Source of the DNA: a virus
IMG/VR virus record: IMGVR_UViG_3300044712_000960
Coordinates: 1-51,880 of that record
DNA: 51,880 nucleotides
Reading direction: 5' to 3' (one strand)
Shown here piece after piece: positions 46,856-51,880 of the stretch. The position numbers and the translations under genes are program-made. Positions within the stretch are counted from its first letter, which is position 1. The number at the start of each line of letters is the position of its first letter. The notes beneath the pieces are model-generated. The model searched no databases, had not been told where the DNA came from, and saw only the letters and a program-made list of their open reading frames with translations.

Positions 46856-46911
46856 AGCAATCCTCCTTTCAGGTTATACAGCCATTGTGGCTTTCTAAGA
46901 TATGTTATAAG
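46856..46911 (+). other. attI: attI-like recombination site
   Basis: The 49 bp between the intI start and the first cassette contain two core-like sites in the same orientation, GTTATAC (46873) and GTTATAA (46904), 31 bp apart. The second is the crossover site of cassette 1. No attC-type palindrome lies on this side. The region also holds the intI ribosome binding site and probably its promoter. No LexA box is evident. Confidence 0.65.
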
Positions 46912-47453
46912 ACCTTCCGTTCAACAGTGCAGATGGTGTCATTGTGACAAGCCCCGTGACAGACGAGTAAGATTTCCTCGATTTCGTAGCCGCGTTTCTT
47001 GCCGATCCCGTTGGAGTCCCAGCCAAAGGAGAGCACGACGCCGCCTGTTTTTTGTAACCGGCTGATTGCCTCCTTTTCTTCGCTCCAGTTCTTTGTCCGT
47101 TGCCAGACGTTCCCCTTGCGCTGTCTCACAGCGTCCAGCGTTTTCGGGTCGATACCAGCTGCGGCGTAACAGTCCGCTGCCTGCCGGGGACTGTACGGCG
47201 GGTCAAACAGAACCAAGTCCGCCACAATGCCCCGCTCTTCCATGTGCCGGAGAAATTCGTAAGCGTCCATCGTGTAGTCAGCGGAACAGGCCGGGTTCAT
47301 GTCGTTCCGGTATGTGGCATAAGTGGTATCCCGTGCAAACGGGTCCAGGGACACGCCGCCGACCGCGGAAAGATACCGCTCCACAAGTTCTTTGATCGGC
47401 TTCACACTGAATGTCTGAGGGCTTGGCATCGCCCAGGCTCGTTGCAGTTTCAT
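46905..47453 (-). CDS. N6-adenine/N4-cytosine DNA methyltransferase (cassette 1)
   Basis: The 182-residue product has the catalytic DPPY motif (residues 84-87, LVLFDPPYSPR) and an early LDPFARDTTYATYRNDMNP segment of the S-adenosylmethionine fold. It is compact, without a separate target-recognition dom­ain. It probably methylates phage or host DNA, for example to resist restriction. The ATG at 47453 follows AAGGAC. The stop TAA is the complement of the cassette's first bases. Confidence 0.8.
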   Translation of the reverse strand: MKLQRAWAMPSPQTFSVKPIKELVERYLSAVGGVSLDPFARDTTYATYRNDMNPACSADYTMDAYEFLRHMEERGIVADLVLFDPPYSPRQAADCYAAAGIDPKTLDAVRQRKGNVWQRTKNWSEEKEAISRLQKTGGVVLSFGWDSNGIGKKRGYEIEEILLVCHGACHNDTICTVERKVL

Positions 47454-47546
47454 TTTGTCCTTGTGCCTAGCCAACGGCGGTACGGTCTTATAACCATCGG
47501 GTGCTATGGGATGGCGATAAAGCCGCCACCCCAGACCCTATGGCCG
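46905..47546 (+). mobile_element. Integron cassette 1 (DNA methyltransferase)
   Basis: It starts TTATAAGACC and ends in attC1. GTTATAAGACC (46904-46914) is the exact reverse complement of 47484-47494. The gene runs opposite to cassette polarity and its TAA lies in the core site. Confidence 0.88.
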
Positions 47547-47552
47547 TTGTAC
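47484..47552 (+). other. attC: attC1
   Basis: R'' GGTCTTATAAC lies at 47484-47494 and R' GTTGTAC at 47546-47552. Between them a hairpin pairs TGGGATGGCG with CGCCACCCCA and GGGT[G]CT with AGACCC. One extrahelical G is the ninth base after AAC, the position of the extra base in the well-known aadA attC. Confidence 0.85.
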
Positions 47553-47800
47553 TACTCTTGCTCCTTCACTGGCATATGGTCGTAGCAGGTATTCCGATAT
47601 CCTGCCAGTGTCGGAGTCCCGCATGATGCCGTTCTTTCACATCCAAGTTCGTCGCACGCCTGCCAGATGGAGGTTTCAATGGTTGTGCATTTTGGACAAA
47701 CTCCGACAGTCTCATCCTGCTGGAATGGATGGTTGAAATAGCGAAGTTCGGTAGAATCACCGACCCACCCGCAGCGCCTTTCTTGGCAACAGACTTTCAT
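47552..47800 (-). CDS. Cys-rich cassette protein (cassette 2)
   Basis: The 82-residue product has at least eight Cys, including CCQERRCGW, CPKC and CDELGCERTASCG, suggesting one or two zinc sites. Its ATG overlaps the stop of the upstream 47797-47961 gene (ATGA). Function unknown. Its TAG lies inside the core site. Confidence 0.65.
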   Translation of the reverse strand: MKVCCQERRCGWVGDSTELRYFNHPFQQDETVGVCPKCTTIETSIWQACDELGCERTASCGTPTLAGYRNTCYDHMPVKEQE

Positions 47801-47961
47801 TCGGCGGCCTCCCCGTCAAGAACAACCTCACCGCAGAAAGTATAGGCGTTGCACTCACGATACTTGTTAATTTCGACCTCATCAGGAACAGAGCAAAACC
47901 CCTTTGGCCTGTCTCCGTCATGAATCGAATTGTGACTGCATGAATAATATTGGCATTTCAT
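47797..47961 (-). CDS. Cys-rich cassette protein (cassette 2)
   Basis: The 54-residue product begins MKCQYYSCSHNSIHDGDRPK and has further Cys (FCSV, ECNAYTFCG), like small metal-binding domains seen in bacterial cassette and phage proteins. AAAGGGGGG precedes ATG 47961, which lies 26 bp from the R'' box. Confidence 0.65.
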   Translation of the reverse strand: MKCQYYSCSHNSIHDGDRPKGFCSVPDEVEINKYRECNAYTFCGEVVLDGEAAE

Positions 47962-47976
47962 AGCAACCCCCCTTTC

Positions 47977-48038
47977 GTAGTACAACCATCGGCAGCACCA
48001 GACCATAAAGCCGTCTGGTGTGCCTCAACTCGTTATAA
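47977..48038 (+). other. attC: attC2
   Basis: R'' GTAGTACAAC, R' GTTATAA (48032). The hairpin GGCA[G]CACCAGAC / GTCTGGTGTGCC has a single extrahelical G nine bases after AAC and a 9-nt loop. It is the cleanest attC-like site of the five. Confidence 0.9.
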
Positions 48039-48067
48039 AGACCAAGATTAGAAAAAAAGGAGAACAA

Positions 48068-48373
48068 ATGGACATCTACAAAATGAGAAAAATTGTTGCC
48101 GCATTAAACAGAAAAAATGTATCTCAGCCTTGTCCACGTTGTGCCTCTAAGAATTTCAGTGTAGTTGGTGAATCAGAGATTTCCATAGTACGTCCACCAT
48201 TACCACCTGCAATTGATGCACCGATTACTATTTCTTCAATAGCCCCAATAAAAACAACTATGCCTACTGTAGTAGTTTCCTGCGATAACTGCGGCTATAT
48301 TGCTCAACATGCTCAAGCTGCCTTAGATTTACTTGCACCACTTCCGAGCATAAAAGGGATTGGTGAATTATGA
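48068..48373 (+). CDS. Zinc-ribbon protein (cassette 3)
   Basis: The 101-residue product has CPRC (SQPCPRCASKNFSVV) and CDNCGY pairs separated by a Pro-rich stretch, a typical zinc ribbon. It is followed by a short helix. AAGGAG lies seven bases before ATG 48068, 35 bp inside the cassette. It overlaps the next gene (ATGA), so the two form one unit. Paired genes of this kind occur in bacterial mobile DNA. Function unknown. Confidence 0.75.
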   Translation: MDIYKMRKIVAALNRKNVSQPCPRCASKNFSVVGESEISIVRPPLPPAIDAPITISSIAPIKTTMPTVVVSCDNCGYIAQHAQAALDLLAPLPSIKGIGEL

Positions 48374-48648
48374 GCGACAATCTCAAATACAATGAAGACC
48401 CAAAACATACTGATTATCTTTTACGTTCTGAAAAGCAGAAGTTAGACGCCGGATTTTTGGGTAAAATATTTGGCGCAGAACAGAGTGCCGCTTCAAGCAT
48501 CTCATGGGTTATGATTTTTCTATTAACCTGTTCAGGAATCATTGTCTTGTTCTTCCCCTGCACTATTGGAACTGCGGAGTATTGGAAAATAATAACACCC
48601 ATCATGACTCTCGCGCTTGGGTATCTTTTTGGCCGGAGGAATAAATAA
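48370..48648 (+). CDS. Two-TM membrane protein (cassette 3)
   Basis: The 92-residue product has a hydrophilic N-terminus and two membrane helices (about residues 44-62 and 70-86) ending GRRNK. It is translated with the zinc-ribbon protein. The pair may act together at the membrane, possibly in defence, but this is conjecture. Behind it about 150 bp are non-coding up to attC3. Confidence 0.7.
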   Translation: MSDNLKYNEDPKHTDYLLRSEKQKLDAGFLGKIFGAEQSAASSISWVMIFLLTCSGIIVLFFPCTIGTAEYWKIITPIMTLALGYLFGRRNK

Positions 48649-48797
48649 ACCCGGACAATAGTGAAAGGTGCTTTTTGCTACCCATAGAAAAGGGGAATAA
48701 AGAATTTCAACAAATCTTCCCAAGAAACCGATTTGTTGCCCACACCGCTGACAACACCAAGAGGGATTTTTTTTCTTCTGCAAAAACATAATAAATC

Positions 48798-48871
48798 CTT
48801 TATAACCACGTCCTTGGACGCCGACCGCCCGAAAAGACTGGGCGGGCGGGTCAAGGCCGTAGCCGTTATGA
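48798..48871 (+). other. attC: attC3
   Basis: R'' CTTTATAAC, R' GTTATGA (48865). The stem CCTTG[G]AC...CCGCCC pairs with GGGCGG...GTCAAGG with an extra G on the left arm. Confidence 0.85.
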
Positions 48872-49570
48872 TGCTAATTGTTGCCGCATCTCAGATAGCA
48901 ACTGCCGGCCCATCCACTCCGTATATGCTGGCGGGATGGCTTGGCAGAGTTCGGCAAGGGTCATCCAGTCAATCCCCATTGCCTCCCGGCCCTGTTCCAC
49001 GTTGAAATCGGCAACGCCCTTGTCAATTTTCCTTACGCTATCGCGCACCCCTTCGCCATAAATTCCGTTTGTGCGCTTCCGGTTCCGTAAATGCCCGCCG
49101 TACACGCCTATTGCAGCGGATCTCCGGCCGTGCTGGCATTCCGGCGCAAGCATCGGGAAGCTGCATTCAAAAAGTCTGTGCCTCCGCAACTCGGCATCTT
49201 CGCAACCCAGGTCAAACATTGTCCCGCAAAGCAAAACCGGGAATCTCAGCGGGGCGCCGACAACATTTTCCATTATCCACGGCTTACCAGATTTCCGCAG
49301 AAGTCGGCGCGTCTCTGGTATCAGGTCCGGGTGCGCTTTCGCGTTGTGCATGGTTTTCATGGCCGTGTGCGCCTGACATGGCGGGCTCGCGTGGATCGCG
49401 TCGTATTCGTGGCCGTGCATCTCCAGATATTCCAGGGCGTCCGCACAAATGAACTCGAACGGGTAGCGCGGCTGGAATTTGTTGTCAACTCCGGTCACTT
49501 CAAACCCCGCCCGATGGTAGCCCATGCCGGCCCCACCCGCGCAGCAAAATAAGTCAAGCAATTTCAGCAT
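48866..49570 (-). CDS. C5-cytosine DNA methyltransferase (cassette 4)
   Basis: The 234-residue enzyme shows motif I (DLFCCAGGAGMGYHRAGF, 6-23), the catalytic ASPPCQ with Cys65, ENV (101-103) and the RRHRLFE motif (129-135). It is shorter than most host enzymes, with a reduced target-recognition region, as in many phage enzymes. It would methylate cytosine to evade restriction or regulate DNA. No partner nuclease is in the cassette. The TAA lies in the core site. Confidence 0.9.
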   Translation of the reverse strand: MLKLLDLFCCAGGAGMGYHRAGFEVTGVDNKFQPRYPFEFICADALEYLEMHGHEYDAIHASPPCQAHTAMKTMHNAKAHPDLIPETRRLLRKSGKPWIMENVVGAPLRFPVLLCGTMFDLGCEDAELRRHRLFECSFPMLAPECQHGRRSAAIGVYGGHLRNRKRTNGIYGEGVRDSVRKIDKGVADFNVEQGREAMGIDWMTLAELCQAIPPAYTEWMGRQLLSEMRQQLAS

Positions 49571-49640
49571 TTAAACCTCGTACGCATCATAACAACCCGC
49601 AGCAGCAGGCCGAAAAGGCCCGGCTGCTGTGCTAAACCCG
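48866..49640 (+). mobile_element. Integron cassette 4 (C5-cytosine methyltransferase)
   Basis: It starts TTATGATGC. GTTATGATGC (48865) is the exact reverse complement of GCATCATAAC (49584-49593). The gene is inverted relative to cassette polarity. Confidence 0.9.
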
Positions 49641-49646
49641 TTAAAC
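49584..49646 (+). other. attC: attC4
   Basis: R'' GCATCATAAC, R' GTTAAAC (49640), which fits the GTTRRRY consensus exactly. The stem pairs GCA[G]CAGCAG and GGCC with GGCC and CTGCTGTGC around GAAAA. The extra G is nine bases after AAC. Confidence 0.9.
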
Positions 49647-49949
49647 CGACTCTGGTCGCATTCTCTCAATCCGGTCAATTTCAGCAGCTATCAACGCGCC
49701 AGCCTTGGCAAGGTTGCGGATAGGATCGTCTCCTGCCTTGACCTTAAACCAATCGTCGTCACCGAAATAAGCCCCGACTTCTCCCACTACAGAAGATTCA
49801 AGCCGCGCAAACGTGTACGTGGAAAGGGCGAAGGCGGCTCCCATCAGCGCAAGCTCCCCACTTGTGTGGCTATCATCATGTTTCGGGGTCCAACCTTCTT
49901 TTTCTATCTGCCGTTGCCGCTCAGCTGATATCAACTCTATTCCCGTCAT
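49641..49949 (-). CDS. ERQRQIE-family phage protein (cassette 5)
   Basis: The 102-residue product begins MTGIELISAERQRQIEKEGW, continues HDDSHTSGEL and ends AGALIAAEIDRIERM. It is homologous to the early phage protein at 1942-2274. AAAGGAG precedes ATG 49949, just inside the R'' box. The family is common in phages; function not established. A phage-type gene packaged as an integron cassette is unusual. Confidence 0.8.
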   Translation of the reverse strand: MTGIELISAERQRQIEKEGWTPKHDDSHTSGELALMGAAFALSTYTFARLESSVVGEVGAYFGDDDWFKVKAGDDPIRNLAKAGALIAAEIDRIERMRPESV

Positions 49950-50012
49950 AAATTCTCCTTTCGCTGGTTTAACCACGCTGCTGGTGCCGTCAAGCGGCAC
50001 AGCGCAGGGCCG
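49641..50012 (+). mobile_element. Integron cassette 5 (ERQRQIE-family gene)
   Basis: It starts TTAAACC. GTTAAACC (49640) is the reverse complement of GGTTTAAC (49966-49973). It ends in attC5 at 50012, the last cassette. Confidence 0.88.
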
Positions 50013-50018
50013 TTATCC
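49966..50018 (+). other. attC: attC5 (last site of the array)
   Basis: R'' GGTTTAAC, R' GTTATCC (50012). The stem pairs GCTG[G]TGCCG with CGGCACAGC. The extra G is again on the left arm. No matching CGGATAAC was found further right, so this closes the array. Confidence 0.85.
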
Positions 50019-50297
50019 GTTTACCCCATGTCCGGCGCACTTGTCGCCGCCACAGGTGCAGTTGATTGCCTTCCCCGCCAGTTTCCAAGCGATAGAAACG
50101 AGGTCAGCTCCGAGTGCCTGAATTGCCTCAGCATCAGCAGGCCAGACAGAGATAGTGCAATCTCCGATCATCATTTTCAGGCAGGGGAGTTGATTCCCTG
50201 CGATGGTAATTTCGCTCATGAATGCGCTGTGCGTGCATGGCACACTCGGCCCACCTACGCCTGCGGATCGTAATGCTGTGATATGGATTTCCGCCAC
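50013..50297 (-). CDS. Cys-rich early protein flanking the integron
   Basis: The 94-residue product begins with an EIHITALRSAG strand region and ends CTCGGDKCAGHG, a possible metal site. GTG 50297 is chosen because GGAGGT lies seven bases upstream. Its TAA lies in the terminal core site (50013-50015), so it may have been part of an older cassette whose far end has decayed. Confidence 0.6.
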   Translation of the reverse strand: MAEIHITALRSAGVGGPSVPCTHSAFMSEITIAGNQLPCLKMMIGDCTISVWPADAEAIQALGADLVSIAWKLAGKAINCTCGGDKCAGHGVNG

Positions 50298-50310
50298 CTG
50301 ATTACCTCCG

Positions 50311-50615
50311 TTATACATCTGTCCCTTCGTCCAAAATGGTGTAGGTACTGTTTGAAACTATCGACTCTCGCACCGCTGCCCGGATAGCTTTACGGCCTTC
50401 CCCATGCCGAAAGAAATTGTCGATTTCCTCCTTAATCACTTGATTGAGTACATCATTTGCATGTTGTTGGACGACCCTTTTCAGATGGTCCTCTGTGCAA
50501 TATGCTTCGACCGCCGCTTGGATGTCAGCATCCATTTGGGCAGAATGCTGTGCAAGAGGGCGCAAATAGTTCGCTTCATCCCTTCAACTTCGAGTCTGAT
50601 AATTGGTAATTGCAT
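50311..50615 (-). pseudogene. Early protein with an apparent frameshift
   Basis: The 5' part starts at ATG 50615 (GAAGGG upstream) and encodes MQLPIIRLEVEGMKRTICAL. The remainder, in another frame, reads LAQHSAQMDADIQAAVEAYC and on to 50311. Together they look like one protein interrupted by a one-base change near 50555-50566. It may be a true mutation, programmed shift or assembly error. The second part alone could start at TTG 50565. Confidence 0.5.
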
Positions 50616-50637
50616 TTTGATCCCTTCTCCCGCCCCG

Positions 50638-50904
50638 TTATTTGACTATCTTTAAGTGCTGTTCCCTGCGCAAGGCTGAAATCCTGTCCATGAGTTCGGC
50701 AATTATTTTATCCATCACCCTATTATCGGAGAGGTATTTCTCTGCGACCTCTAAAATGTTGGCAAAGTCGTCAATATCCTTGCGGCTTGCCACTCTCGGG
50801 AAATTCACCCCGCATCCACATTGAGGACAGGGATATGTTTCATAGAGTGGATCCAGGCGCTCTATGGCAGCTTCGGCAAATGGCACAACATCTTCAATCA
50901 GCAT
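50638..50904 (-). CDS. Small zinc-binding early protein
   Basis: The 88-residue product begins MLIEDVVPFAEAAIERL, has a YPCPQCGCG motif and a helical C-terminus. GGAGAAGG precedes ATG 50904. Only one Cys pair is visible. Unknown function. Confidence 0.65.
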   Translation of the reverse strand: MLIEDVVPFAEAAIERLDPLYETYPCPQCGCGVNFPRVASRKDIDDFANILEVAEKYLSDNRVMDKIIAELMDRISALRREQHLKIVK

Positions 50905-51014
50905 ACCTTCTCCTCTCTTTCGAAATCCAGATGCTGCTGGCCCTGTTTCTTCTTCCATGCCGCAGGATTGATCCAGAGCACCTCGGTCCGTGTTTTAATT
51001 GGTGCAAGGTTCAA
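50898..51014 (-). CDS. Possible 38-aa early protein
   Basis: This frame (ending NPAAWKKKQGQQHLDFEREE...) overlaps both neighbours and is basic. A TTG at 51014 with a weak ribosome site is the likely start. Its coupling to ATG 50904 and natural composition are the only support. Confidence 0.4.
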   Translation of the reverse strand: MNLAPIKTRTEVLWINPAAWKKKQGQQHLDFEREEKVC

Positions 51015-51138
51015 AACAGTCCATATACCCGCATCCAGGCCTAGTGCATTTCCAGGAATTATCTATAAACGGGTTCGGATTCGGTTTTAACAGCCATCCG
51101 CACCGCGGACATTTATGCTTTCTATACTCAACGGGCAC
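50995..51138 (-). CDS. Zinc-ribbon protein, 47 aa
   Basis: Two knuckles, CPRCGW and CTRPGCGYMDC, form a probable zinc ribbon. GTG 51138 is favoured because GGAGG lies six bases upstream, while the ATG at 51144 abuts it. It overlaps the 51128-51253 gene. Confidence 0.65.
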   Translation of the reverse strand: MPVEYRKHKCPRCGWLLKPNPNPFIDNSWKCTRPGCGYMDCFEPCTN

Positions 51139-51253
51139 AGACATCCTCCAGATCGTAAACCTTCGGCCGTTTAATCTGGCCGCAGGCATCGCACTTATAT
51201 CCCTTGATCTCCCAGTTCCAGCGCATCTCGTTCTTGCATTTTGGGCACTTCAT
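51128..51253 (-). CDS. Zinc-ribbon protein, 41 aa
   Basis: MKCPKCKNEMRWNWEIKGYK is followed by CDACGQIK, a minimal four-Cys zinc ribbon like rubredoxin-type or archaeal-type ribbons in phages. GGAG lies six bases before ATG 51253. Confidence 0.7.
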   Translation of the reverse strand: MKCPKCKNEMRWNWEIKGYKCDACGQIKRPKVYDLEDVCAR

Positions 51254-51273
51254 ATCTATCTCCATTAGAGCCG

Positions 51274-51414
51274 GTCTCACGCGGAGAACGCGGAGAAAAA
51301 CATAAATAGATTTGGCCTTTTAACCCCAAACCCTGGTTTCTTTCGTGTCTTTTCGTGTATTTCGTGGTTAACCGCTCTTCGTTATTATCCCGTAATCCTG
51401 TCCATCCTTGTTAA
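51274..51414. repeat. Gap made of three dispersed repeats
   Basis: The 157-bp gap between genes is nearly all repeat: the 'CTCCGCGTGAG' unit (51274-51299), the 'TTTCGTGGTTAA' unit (51339-51371) and the 'CCATCCTTGTTAA' unit (51386-51414). Other copies of each occur between 1.3 and 3.4 kb and near 45.7 kb. Confidence 0.7.
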
Positions 51415-51728
51415 ATAACGCCACTATCCCGCCGCCTCTCTAACTCTTTAGCCGCCCTGAGAAGGGTCCCGGCGGCCTGGATCATCTCCTCCACAACTCC
51501 ATGGCTGCCGTACAGATTACCCCTCCACGCCGCCTTGAACACCTCCCACAACTCCGGCAGGATCGCCCGTGTAAACATCCGGCAGAGTGTATACCTGGAC
51601 CACTCGCAATCCCTATATTTCTCCCTGGCCCTAGCCATCTCAGTCTTAAGTCGTTCCTCGACACTGGGGTTACGCTCTTTACGGCAATATTTGCATCCAT
51701 AATCCAGGCAATATTCACAATAAATCAC
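51411..51728 (-). CDS. Cys-rich early protein
   Basis: The 105-residue product begins with YCEYCLDYGCKYCRKE, a double-knuckle zinc motif, and continues as a long helix. GTG 51728 is chosen because GGGGAGG lies five bases upstream and it overlaps the previous stop (GTGA). The 3' end overlaps a dispersed repeat. Unknown function. Confidence 0.65.
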   Translation of the reverse strand: MIYCEYCLDYGCKYCRKERNPSVEERLKTEMARAREKYRDCEWSRYTLCRMFTRAILPELWEVFKAAWRGNLYGSHGVVEEMIQAAGTLLRAAKELERRRDSGVI

Positions 51729-51859
51729 GCCGCCTCCCCATCCGCCATATGCTGCACATTCCACTGTTCCAACATCCTGCACATCTCCTCGCACCCCTCG
51801 AAATTCACAAAGCAACCCTTGCACGGATGATCCTGATACCCCTTTTTGGCAATAGTCAT
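51725..51859 (-). CDS. Small Cys-rich protein spanning the circle junction
   Basis: The 44-residue product begins MTIAKKGYQDHPCKGCFVNF and has CEEMC, giving two Cys pairs. GGGAGGA lies about nine bases before ATG 51859. This is the complete copy; 1-106 duplicates its first part. The upstream frame is open on the circle, so a longer form cannot be excluded. Confidence 0.7.
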   Translation of the reverse strand: MTIAKKGYQDHPCKGCFVNFEGCEEMCRMLEQWNVQHMADGEAA

Positions 51860-51880
51860 TATCAATGTCCTCCCGGTTGT
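51754..51880. repeat. Direct terminal repeat, right copy (circular closure)
   Basis: Identical to bases 1-127. It contains most of the small gene 51725-51859, which is complete only in this copy. Confidence 0.9.

Larger units (their letters stand above)
47547..48032 (+). mobile_element. Integron cassette 2 (two small Cys-rich genes)
   Basis: It starts TTGTACTAC and ends in attC2. GTTGTACTAC is the exact reverse complement of GTAGTACAAC (47977-47986). It carries two overlapping minus-strand genes. Confidence 0.88.
48033..48865 (+). mobile_element. Integron cassette 3 (two forward genes, AT-rich)
   Basis: It starts TTATAAAG and ends in attC3. GTTATAAAG matches CTTTATAAC at 48798-48806. It is the only cassette whose genes follow cassette polarity, and it is visibly more AT-rich than its neighbours, suggesting a different donor. 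Confidence 0.88.
45854..50012. mobile_element. Phage-borne integron: intI, attI-like region, five cassettes
   Basis: The element comprises intI (minus strand), an attI-like region and five consecutive cassettes. Each cassette's first bases (after G at the crossover) are the reverse complement of its own distal R'' box: 11, 10, 9, 10 and 8 matched bases. Each distal box is followed by an attC-like hairpin. This self-matching is specific to integron cassettes. After 50012 the next core (GTTATCC) has no partner that I could find, so the array ends there. Confidence 0.9.

Noticed and set aside
46856-46904. LexA/SOS box in front of intI
   Set aside because: No CTGT-n8-ACAG-like sequence is present; the only similar bases (CTGTATAACCTG) lack the second half.
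48532-48789. 85-codon minus-strand frame in cassette 3
   Set aside because: Opposes the two-TM gene, has no ribosome site and an unlikely composition.
46905-50012. Reading the array in the opposite polarity, with ordinary gene orientation and intI at its far end
   Set aside because: Core matches alone are symmetric and allow it, and gene placement would be canonical. But the extrahelical G lies on the left arm in all five hairpins, and the attI-like end adjoins intI, both favouring rightward polarity. Kept as an open alternative to be settled by attC modelling.
50280-50310. A sixth attC near GTTATAC at 50309
   Set aside because: No hairpin and no matching CGGATAAC box for the core at 50012; the bases are explained by the ribosome site of the 50013-50297 gene.

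Overview
The window is a complete circular phage genome of about 51,753 bp. Its first 127 bases recur exactly as its last 127 (1-127 = 51754-51880), the usual mark of a closed circular assembly. It encodes a short-tailed (podovirus-like) temperate phage. It has a terminase pair, a P22-like portal, a scaffold, an N4 gp56/DUF4043-type capsid protein, no tape measure or contractile-tail genes, a holin/endolysin/spanin lysis set, two XRE repressors, a Cro-like regulator and a large serine integrase. The host is not identifiable with certainty. Gene style and dispersed repeats (palindromes encoding VGALREAP or PPFAKGG, and 'TTTCGTGGTTAA'-type units) resemble environmental Gram-negative bacteria such as Desulfobacterota or Nitrospirota; this is inference.

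Layout. (1) 5182-8601, + strand: lysogeny module (two repressors, two small envelope proteins, serine integrase). (2) 8621-8811, - strand: a predicted structured small RNA with its own promoter and terminator, carrying a 31-nt copy of the 5' half of a tRNA-Asn-like gene. (3) 44387 down to 8938, - strand: packaging, head, tail, a giant ~4,333-residue polyvalent ejection-type protein, then lysis. (4) 5093 down to 1, continuing through the junction from 51859 down to 50013, - strand: early genes, mostly small zinc-ribbon proteins. Five intergenic gaps here are filled by unusual GG-every-5-nt repeats. (5) 50012 down to 45854: an integron. (6) 45854 down to 44541: small membrane protein, replication initiator-like protein and a terminator.

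The main discovery is the integron. The tyrosine recombinase at 45854-46855 has the IntI-specific insert. Directly upstream of it lie an attI-like region and five consecutive gene cassettes (46905-50012). Each cassette starts with a TT... core whose reverse complement (8-11 nt) recurs at its own far end, followed by an attC-like hairpin with an extrahelical G on the left arm. The cargo includes an adenine/cytosine-N4-type DNA methyltransferase, a C5-cytosine methyltransferase, small zinc-finger proteins, a membrane protein and a homologue of a phage early protein. Site polarity points away from intI as in ordinary integrons, but in four of five cassettes the genes point back toward intI. That is the direction in which the phage early operon would be transcribed from the cro promoter near 5.1 kb, around the circle, through the cassettes and into intI. 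I infer that the phage reads the array from its own early promoter.

Other unusual features are in-frame palindromic repeat insertions in the giant virion gene, paired hairpin-terminator modules flanking the structural operon, and a motif shared between a secreted lysogeny-module protein and a virion protein.
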